DNA of 64,000 bases, taken from NCBI GenBank assembly GCA_964019695.1, contig OZ026522.1, positions 21,444,477 through 21,508,476 on the forward strand, written 5' to 3'. Shown here in pieces: positions 56,300 through 64,000 of the stretch. Position numbers and translations under genes: made by a program. The DNA is from Loripinus fragilis. Its lineage: Eukaryota > Mollusca > Bivalvia > Lucinida > Lucinidae. The notes beneath the pieces are model-generated. The model was not told the DNA's origin, did no database searches, and saw nothing but the letters and a program-made list of their open reading frames with translations. Numbering within the stretch: the first letter of the stretch is position 1; each line of letters begins with the position of its first letter.

Positions 56300-58245
56300 G
56301 AATATGATGACCAAATTTCATGAAATTCAAGGAACGGTGACATATTTTTTTAGCTTGATGTAAACACATGGCCCTAATTCATCGAAATGTAAAAAATACA
56401 ATAATTATGTTTCAGTGTAAAACATGCTTCATTACTTGCTTAGTTTGCTAGTATGTTTAATGGTGGAAGTTGATATGTTCAGTGTTTTTCTCTATTATGG
56501 ATTTTCAAAAGAAAAAACACTAATCTTTGATATTAAGTTCCATGATCTTATTTAATGAAGTGCTTACATAATAATATTACCAAAAATGATACATTATGGT
56601 GACACCTGTACTTACGACATCTAGTTTCTAACGTTAAAACTACATCAAACCAATGTTTCACTTAATATGTAACATTATTAATACAGAAGAGAAACTTTAT
56701 GGCAAGTAAATTCATACAGGAGAAGAACCTTATATCTATGATTTTGTAATTGCATGCCTCATTAAAAAAATCAGTTCACAAGAATAAGCTCCTGTCAAAC
56801 CTATTCGTTAAAACTAACTATTTTGGTCACAGAGAACTCTTGGCCCAAAGGTATTGCTAATTTAATGCTTAAATCTTCTCTGTTCATTCTGTTCTGTAAA
56901 ACCAAATAGCAACATTTATGCTTTAGCTGGCTGTGCATTCTAGGCATACAGCTTCGTTTCTGGTCCACTTATTCATTTAGAATATTCTATGATACCTTTG
57001 ATATGACTCTGTTACAATCTGGTCACGGCACCAAACTGGGGTGCGCTAGTTCAGTTGGGATGTAAAGGAAATTCTTGGTCTTCTTGTTTTCACACATTAA
57101 TTGTTATGATATCATGTTTCTCAAACAATATCATGCAGGACTTGAGGAAGTGATACACGTTGTCTTAGCCCCATAGTGCAATGATATGGGGCCATGCCCT
57201 TTGGCCTTTCCGATCATCAAATCATTTGACATTGGCTAAACATGTCTTTCTATAATAAAAGTGGAAGTAGATTTAAAAACAACCTCCTTCTGTCGAGCAA
57301 TGATTCATTTCAACTAAATAATTAATTTTGTTAAAACTGACCTATACCCATAAGAGGAAGGAAATTACAAAGTTGCCGGTTTTGGATTTTCATGAAATTT
57401 GGCTCAGACTAACAAGATATATATGGCAAGTTTTTGTGATAATATAGTATCTTATAGTATCTTGACAATGACCAGAACATATCTATATTTGGAATTGAAT
57501 GTTGAATATTTTTTTTAATTTTTGAAAAAAAATATTTGAGATTTTATAATCACTTCTTCAGAAAACGTAACCATAATTTATCCAAATGGTTTTGTGGTAT
57601 TAATATAATGCCTATGGTATTTTGGAGTCAATCTTGATGACAAATCATAGATATAAACGATACTATAGATTTAGGGCATAAAAAGTTAGAGACAGAAATA
57701 CACATATTGCAGTGTTCTATGACTTTTTAACCAATACAAAGGATAACACAAAAATGAGAAAGTTATCTCTCTTATTTCCATCGTGGTCCTTTGCACCGGC
57801 TTCATGTCAATCTTGCTTAAAAAGTACTAGTTTAAAATTGAGATATCTCTGTATGCTCCTGATATCTCTAGGGAACACAACCATAAAATCAAACAGATTT
57901 CTTTCCAAAACTTTTGACTTTTGGGATAGAAAAAAACACCTAGTCTCCATAAGTCTAGTTCCATAATGCATATATTGAACTTGCGGGAATGAAATGCTCG
58001 ACCATGTATAATCTGGAGATTGACCCTTAACCTTGACTTAACCTTAAAACATGGTTTAAAATAAGCTGGTCAACTCTTTTTGAAACAAGTTACCATCCAA
58101 GAGACTTGAAAAAGTCAGAGCCTACATGTGCTCTTGAATACATATTAAGAACAACCTGTATGCTTTTATTTTGGGTGACCTGAGGCATGTTTTAACACCT
58201 TAGATAATCCAGGATACCAAAAATGAGCATGCATAGTCAAAATGA
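56300..58245. other. AT-rich intergenic DNA, no gene seen
   Basis: No supported feature; only short frames. Confidence 0.5.
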
Positions 58246-58719
58246 CACTGCATCAATGACATCAGTAATAGCTTTTTCATTGTCAAATTTAAAACTTCCG
58301 CTTTCTGAATCAAAGCTTGAAGCTTGCATTTGCCTTTTGAATTAACGAAGAACCCATACTAGCACCATAAGGACATGTTCTAACACTACACCCAAGTATT
58401 GTAAAGTATTTTGGTTCAACAGCGGTACCTTTGCAAGATTGTGACTTTAACGTAGGTCTAGATCCAAACAGTATAGATTCCATTTTGCCTAAATACAGAG
58501 AAAGGTTATTGTCCACCAGCCATTCCTTACAGTCTCAAGTTAATTTTGTAAGATAGATTCAATGTAAGATACACATTTGTCTACTACTAAGATTGCAGAG
58601 TCATCTGCATACAACAAAAGTTTATTACTGACAGCACCGGACATATCATGATATCAATGATACAAAAATATTAAAAAGGAGTCCCAGTGTTGTTCCCTGT
58701 GGAACGCCACATGGAATAT

Positions 58720-59138
58720 TTGCACGTGAGGATAGAGTTCAAGATATTTGCATGTGAGGATAGAGTTCAAGATATTTGCATGTGAGGATAGAGTTCAAGA
58801 TATTTGCATGTGAGGATAGAGTTCAAGATATTTGCATGTGAGGATAGAGTTCAAGATATTTGCACGTGAGGATAGAGTTCAAGATATTTGCATGTGAGGA
58901 TAGAGTTCAAGATATTTGCATGTGAGGATAGAGTTCAAGATATTTGCACGTGAGGATAGAGTTCAAGATATTTGCACGTGAGGATAGAGTTCAAGATATT
59001 TGCATGTGAGGATAGAGTTCAAGATATTTGCATGTGAGGATAGAGTTCAAGATATTTGCATGTGAGGATAGAGTTCAAGATATTTGCATGTGAGGATAGA
59101 GTTCAAGATATTTGCATGTGAGGATAGAGTTCAAGATA
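58720..59138. repeat. tandem array, 28-bp unit, 15 copies, derived from LINE RT coding sequence
   Basis: GAGGATAGAGTTCAAGATAT + TTGCATGT repeats. The GAG of the first unit is at 58728 and of the last at 59120, 392 bp = 14 x 28. Units are nearly identical (only CACGTG/CATGTG alternates), so amplification is recent. In the LINE frame the unit reads TLSSRANI just before PCGVPQG. Confidence 0.97.
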
Positions 59139-59214
59139 TATCTTGAACTCTATCCTTACATGCAAATATTTCATGTGGTGTTCCACAGAGAACAATACTG
59201 GGACTGCTGACGAT
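59139..59214 (+). repeat. inverted copy of the array start and LINE GVPQG motif
   Basis: TATCTTGAACTCTATCCTTA+CATGCAAATATT then CATGTGGTGTTCCACAGAGA+ACAATACTGGGAC, the inverse of 58680-58752 at roughly 90 percent by eye. Read on the plus strand it gives SCGVPQRTILGLL. Confidence 0.93.
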
Positions 59215-59950
59215 CTGATAACTATGACCAAAACCATCTGGGTACGTCTTGACTGAAGCCAAGAGCGTAAAGCTTCATTAGCAAAATGCCATGATCAACT
59301 GTGTCAAACGCTTTTTGTAGGTCTAACAGAACGATGCAAACAAAATGGCCCAGGTCCATTTGAAATTTAATAAAATCTGTTAAATGGGTTTAACTCGTGT
59401 CAGTAGAGAATCTACTTCTAAAGCATGGCTGAAATTTATAAATATGTTTTTTCTGATCAAGATATTGATTCGCTTCGTCATAAACAACTCTTCGTCACTC
59501 TTTTTAAAACGAGATAGTAATCTTGCAGATTTTTAATCATCAGGTACAACAACTTGTATCAAAGAAAATTAAAGAACATGTGTAAGAGGACAGGCTATAC
59601 TCGTGAAGGTATGCCGTTCAAACCAGTAGCTTTGTTAAAGCTTAGACTCTTCATAGGCTTTAAATAAAACGTTGTTTTCAGAAACAATTGAGAATAACAT
59701 ACTATTTGGAAGAACATCTTTGTTGCCACAAAGTTCTTTCCAAACATGTTAAAACTCTGCACAAGTTGTGAAGCAACTGAAGTATAAAATAAATTGAATT
59801 TTTTGGCAACCTTTAATTTATCAAAAGACAATGTACCATCAATTTTGAGGACAGTATTACCCGAAAAGGCTTTGCCCTTCTTAGACGGCATACCCAAGTC
59901 TTTCAGAGAATGCCACACTGATTGAGAGTTTTTCCACTTGGCGAGGAATT

Positions 59951-60812
59951 TGTTTCCTTTCCACTGTCTAGGCGTTATGCTGATTTCAAACCAGGCAAGA
60001 AGAATATTGATGAGTTAGCACATTCCTAGAAAACAGTACTCTATACACGACACAAACACTGATACGCAAGATGTTTGCAATACATACTGTAAAACACAAA
60101 TTTATGTCGTTATTAATAGGTACAACGTCGCCAAAATAAGATACCGTAAAATACGGTATCGCATTCATAAACATAATTTGCAATAACTGGATACCCATTA
60201 ATGGTATGTTGCTATCTGTCAATAAACCAATTTTAAAACTTCCTAGTAGATAGAAAAACCTTCAAATGGGATACAAATGTACTCTTAAATGAAAGAAAAA
60301 GCAAAAACTTTCATTTAACAGTAGCCCCTACGAAAATAGGAAATTACTTTAAAGTTTCTCAAATTAAGAAACCGTCAAAATTAAATTACGCCAATATGTC
60401 ATAATTTTGATTTTAAAGTCGCAAACATGTCAATGCCGCGAATATGTACAGTTTATACTATGTTTTGAATAGGTTATGCAATATATAGGAGGGAGCGAAG
60501 TTCCCGTGTGCATAAGTATTTTGCAGTATCGTGGATGCCTTTTAATACTATGAAGTTTATTGCCTCTACCGAACGTTCAGAATGATTACTCGACTTGGAA
60601 TCATTATTTGTACCCCCTTGTCTCGCATGATTTTATACCGTAGACTGGGAAGGAGAATACTCCATAAGCAAGTGTTTTCACCTAGCCGCCGTGAATCTGA
60701 GATGTTGTTTGATCATCGCTGCCTAGCTTACAGACTATCTCTTTCCTGTACATGCAGTACGGTACTATCTGCCTATATATCAGCACAGCAGAGCAGATTT
60801 TTATGATAAAGT
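59951..60812. other. intergenic, no gene seen
   Basis: Nothing recognised. Confidence 0.5.
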
Positions 60813-60814
60813 GA

Positions 60815-61267
60815 CATGGGCTAAAGTTCAAAATTGTCAAAATTCTGAACGTAAGAAACACAAATCCTAAACTTGCAGTATGCATACAAGCTATCAAAAG
60901 TTACAAGTTAAAAATCAGGGAGCGCAGTGGCTCAGTGGTAGAGTGCTTGACTCGAGACCGAAGGGCCGCGGGTTCGAGCCTCACCGGCGTCACTGCGTTG
61001 TGGTCCTTGAGCAAGACACATTTATCCTAGCTTAGTACTGGTTAAACCCAGGAAGACCCGTCCCTATATAACTGAAAGATTGTTGAGGACGTAAAGAATC
61101 AAATCAAACAAATCAAACAAGTTAAATTCGTCAGTTGTATTAAGATTGTCTTAAGATGAACTGAAATAAATCAGAGAAGCTAAGGTAAGGTGTGGAATTC
61201 CGTATTTTGAGGCTTAGTTAGCTACAAATGCTGAATTGAGGAATGATTCTGAACACTTTCACACATG
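60815..61267. mobile_element. MITE related to 8898-9139, split by a SINE
   Basis: CATGGGCTAAAGTTCAAAAT.. and CTTGCAGTATGCATACAAGC at left; TGAGGCTTAGTTAGC, AATTGAGGAATGATTCTGAA and CTTTCACACATG at right. The SINE 60913-61116 interrupts it. Confidence 0.8.
60913..61116 (+). mobile_element. tRNA-derived SINE (family A), best copy, 10-bp target duplication
   Basis: ACAAGTTAAA flanks it at 60903-60912 and 61117-61126. GGGAGCGCAGTGGCTCAGTG+GTAGAGTGCTTGACTC (A box TGGCTCAGTGG), GGGTTCGAGCCTCACC (B box GGTTCGAGCC), body CTGGTTAAACCCAGGAAGAC, tail GACGTAAAGAATCAAATC+AAACAAATC. Both pol III boxes are intact, the least decayed copy in the window. Confidence 0.95.
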
Positions 61268-61895
61268 AAGTTATAAGACCTTGTATCATAAATGACTATT
61301 GGTAGCCCCTTCTTTTTAACAATATTTACTATTCTGTGAGAATCTATATATACATGTATTCACATTGTATATGAGTCGTTCTACAAAAGTGAAGGATTTT
61401 GAACTTTTTTTTTGCATAAAATAACACAACTAATTAGGATTTTTTTTTTCATTTTAATTTCAACTCTGAACAATTAACAGTAATAAACCATTCATATAGA
61501 CAAGGTATTTGCATATTAAAGCGTTGTGGCTTTGTTTGATGGCTGTCCTAGTTTAAAATATCAGCCCTGTTACCACGACAAGAAACCCTTTTTCCTTAAT
61601 AAAATTATTATCGAAGTTATTTTCTTTTTATATACTTAAATCTCCTTTATAGACCTTTAAGTTTACAAACTTGTTCAGCCAAAATGTTTTTGTTACTAAT
61701 AGTATAATCAATTTTTAGTTATTTTACAGAAACGTCGTGTTTACGACAACAAACGTCAAATCCATTTTGAGAAATAATAGGATGAGTATCTTCATTTTCT
61801 GCAATAGGTAGCCGCAGGCACCAATTCACAAATTAGTAAATTAAATGGAACAGCAGAACATTAAATTAGTCAATTTTCATAGGCAAAGTTGACGG

Positions 61896-63891
61896 GTAAC
61901 AGGGATGACATTCAGTAACAGGGATGACATCACCATTTTTTTTTCTACAAAAAAAACATAGAAAGCACTTGAATGATATTAACCTAAATTTGGTGAACAC
62001 GCTTTGGATAGAATGTGCTCTTAAATGCTCAATATTTCACTATATACAGCAAACTTCGGAAATACGAAATTTGACTTTTTGAAATACTCGCTTATTTGAA
62101 ATAAATTTGAGGTATGCTGGAATAAGAGATAGCGTCTATAATATATTATATGACCTATTTTAATAATTGTCAATAAAATATATGTTTTGATGCGTAAAAG
62201 AAACGCTTGTTTTATACACAAAACAAATGTTTAATAATAAGAAAAACACTGAAAATACTCATTTTAGGGGTTATATATTTTATGTCTTCCTCCCTATAAA
62301 TTAAAAGTTTCGATATTAATCTCTATTCCCAAGGACTTCGAATCTACAAGATACTATATGGCAATATAAAACATGTGATCCTGGGGGTGGGTACATTTTG
62401 ACCAAAGAACTATCAATGGAACAAAGTTGGTAAAAACCACTAGGTGATGCTAAATACCAAATATCAAGTCTCTACAACACACAAAAAAATGCCATTTTGG
62501 ACACCATGAACATAATTTGAACAAGACAGCAGTTTGAAAGACAGCTAAATCCCCGCTGCAAATTCCATTAAAATCGAAGTGTAACCTTGACCTTGAGTGA
62601 GCGTAGCTGAGTCATGGGTTCTGCACACCGTCTCACTGAGAGGAACAGTTGAGTGAAGTTTAACGAAAATCGTTCAAAGGGTTCGGACACAAAATTGAAG
62701 GGTAAATTCCATTACCTTTAAGTGTGAGCCTTACCTTCACTTTGCGTAACTGAGTCATGGGTTCTACACAACATCTCACTGAGGGGAGCATTTGAGTGAT
62801 TTTAAAAACAAATCATCTTAAAAAGAGCTTAGGCAATATGACCAGACGCTAAATTGAAGGGTAAAAAATCGCATGACCTTGAAATATGACCATAATATTT
62901 TAAAGTCTTGGTGGCTGAGTCATTACTTTGGCACACCGTCTCCCTGAGAGGAATATTTGGGTGAAGTTAAATGAAAAAACTTCCATAGGGTTCGGGAAAT
63001 ATGTAGCAGACACCAACTTTAAGGGTAAATTCCATGACCTTGAACTGTGACATTGACGAGACTGCAAAGCTGAGTCGTGTATTCTGAAACACCGTCTCAC
63101 CGAAAGGAACATTTGGGTGAAGTTTAATGAAAATCGCTCAAAGGGTTCAGGAGATATGGAGTGGACAGGAAATTGAAGGGGGTAACCTTGAAAGTTGACT
63201 TTGATCTTGTGTCTGCAGACCCGGTTATGGGTTCTGCACACCGTCTCGCTGAGAGGGACATTTGGGTGAAGTTAACTATAAATCGTTCAAAGGGTTCAGA
63301 AGATATTGAGCGGACACAAAATTGAAAATCCCACAACATTGAAGTGTGACCTTGACCTTGAGTACAGTTAAATGAAAATCGTTCAAATGGCCCATTTAAA
63401 CTGTTGTACAGACACATACTATCAAAATTAGCCTAGTTGAAAGAATTATAAATGGTTGAACACAGCCAACTTTTGTATTTTACATATCAAATCGTATTTG
63501 CTATTGTTGGTGAGCAACATGGATGGCAGTAACAGGGATGACAAAAAGTATGCAAACTCACACTTACTTTGTTTTCTAGAAGCAATTTTTTAAAAATGTT
63601 TACCCAATAATATTGAGACATATCATACTTATATAGTTTTTGGATATTTGTTTATTTGCAGCATACACATTTTATAGAAATATGGGTAACATGGATGACA
63701 GATTACCTGTCTGACTCACTACCTACTTTGGTAAATCGTTTCATATTTACCTCTAAGCAAACTTTTGTTAAATAATTTAATATTTTTAGAAATTTGACAC
63801 TCAGTACCTCACATTTGTCCAGTGCAATGTAACGTTCATTGGTAGTAACTCTGTATAATCTATACCTGCAACTGCGGTAACAGGGATGACA
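61896..63891. repeat. dispersed 15-mer GTAACAGGGATGACA, five occurrences
   Basis: Exact at 61896-61910, 61915-61929, 63529-63543 and 63877-63891; GTAACATGGATGACA at 63686-63700 and a near match CAACATGGATGGCA at 63515. Always plus strand. Flanks differ. Confidence 0.85.
62583..63380. repeat. tandem repeat, about 150-bp diverged unit, 5-6 copies
   Basis: GCTGAGTCATGGGTTCTGCA+CACCGTCTCACTGAG recurs, diverged, near 62606, 62750, 62907, 63068 and 63219, each followed by GGAACATTTGGGTGAAGTTA+AATGAAAATCGTTCAAAGGG. Units begin with TGACCTTGACCTTGA-type phrases. Short minus-strand frames through it are spurious. Confidence 0.85.
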
Positions 63892-64000
63892 CAAACTGTG
63901 GGACATACCTAAACAAACATGGCACAGTTTCAAATCAAAACGAAAGGATAATCGATGCGTCTGTCATTGGTGGATTTCTACCAAAGACTAACACCACGTC

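Larger units (their letters stand above)
58250..59950 (-). pseudogene. LINE fossil (Jockey/CR1-type) reverse transcriptase, interrupted by an amplified array
   Basis: Minus strand, N to C: WHSLKDLGMPSKKGKAFSGN (59918-59860), FNLFYTSVASQLVQ, FNKATGLNGIPSRV (about 59620), LLDLQKAFDTVDHGILLMKL (59330-59270), then after the array CGVPQGTTLGLL (58718-58683), LLLYADDSAILVVDKC (58622-58575) and LYLGKMESILFGSRP (58500-58455). Motif order is that of a non-LTR RT. Multiple frameshifts make it dead. The block between motif KAFDTVDH and GVPQG has been rebuilt as a 28-bp tandem array with an inverted cap. Confidence 0.88.

Noticed and set aside
58720..59138. CRISPR-like array (28-bp repeats)
   Set aside because: Units abut without spacers, derive from LINE sequence and lie in a eukaryotic genome; same reasoning for the 29-bp array.
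60919..60990. Functional tRNA gene
   Set aside because: A and B boxes are present, but the cloverleaf is not complete and the head continues into the SINE body and tail; several copies occur in the window.
61896..61910. Homing endonuclease site (I-SceI-like) in GTAACAGGGATGACA
   Set aside because: Only superficially similar; the core bases and spacing do not match.
62900..63417. Minus-strand frames with SPEPFERFSLNFTQ
   Set aside because: They arise from the ~150-bp tandem repeat; the same peptide recurs with the repeat period and shifts frame between units.

Overview
This 64 kb window is eukaryotic. It is AT-rich, has a single clear split gene with GT/AG splice sites, and is otherwise packed with small DNA transposons, tRNA-derived SINEs, LINE fossils and tandem arrays. 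Several repeat translations, such as the NEPRHDISNN and SADPDEMQH peptide strings, are ones I associate with bivalve mollusc genomes. My best guess is therefore a bivalve, species undetermined; this is inference from recognition, not a search.

The one protein-coding gene I can support is a MEX-3 family RNA-binding E3 ligase on the minus strand. Coding exon 1 is 33795-33543, a 3837-bp phase-1 intron follows, and coding exon 2 is 29704-28320. Together they encode 545 residues with two KH domains and a C-terminal C3HC4 RING finger. A plausible promoter lies upstream (GC box, CCAAT box, perfect CRE palindrome, 33959-34033).

Layout. 0-7 kb: a 250-265 bp tandem repeat, a 0.58 kb palindromic element, two elements with tandem-reiterated termini and 8-9 bp target duplications, and SINEs. 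7-13 kb: a dead Tc1/mariner-type transposon, MITEs and a 90-bp tandem repeat. 13-28 kb: AT-rich DNA with many palindromic MITEs. 28-34 kb: the MEX3 locus, with five copies of one hairpin MITE in its intron. 34-39 kb: low-complexity C/G runs and ggatcc-type repeats. 39-45 kb: a 29-bp tandem array, SINEs and two ~1 kb TIR elements. 45-54 kb: SINEs, a broken ~1 kb TIR element that hosts a LINE fossil and another TIR element. 54-56.3 kb: a 1.33 kb fold-back palindrome. 58-60 kb: a LINE fossil whose reverse-transcriptase coding sequence has been amplified into a 28-bp x 15 array. 60-64 kb: a SINE nested in a MITE, a ~150-bp tandem repeat and a recurring 15-mer.

The most striking pattern is inverted-repeat architecture at every scale, from 42-bp perfect hairpins to the 1.33 kb fold-back, including two unrelated tandem arrays each capped by an inverted unit. 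No operon-like, CRISPR or prokaryotic defence system is present. All repeat and family calls come from reading the sequence, and boundaries of degenerate repeats are approximate.
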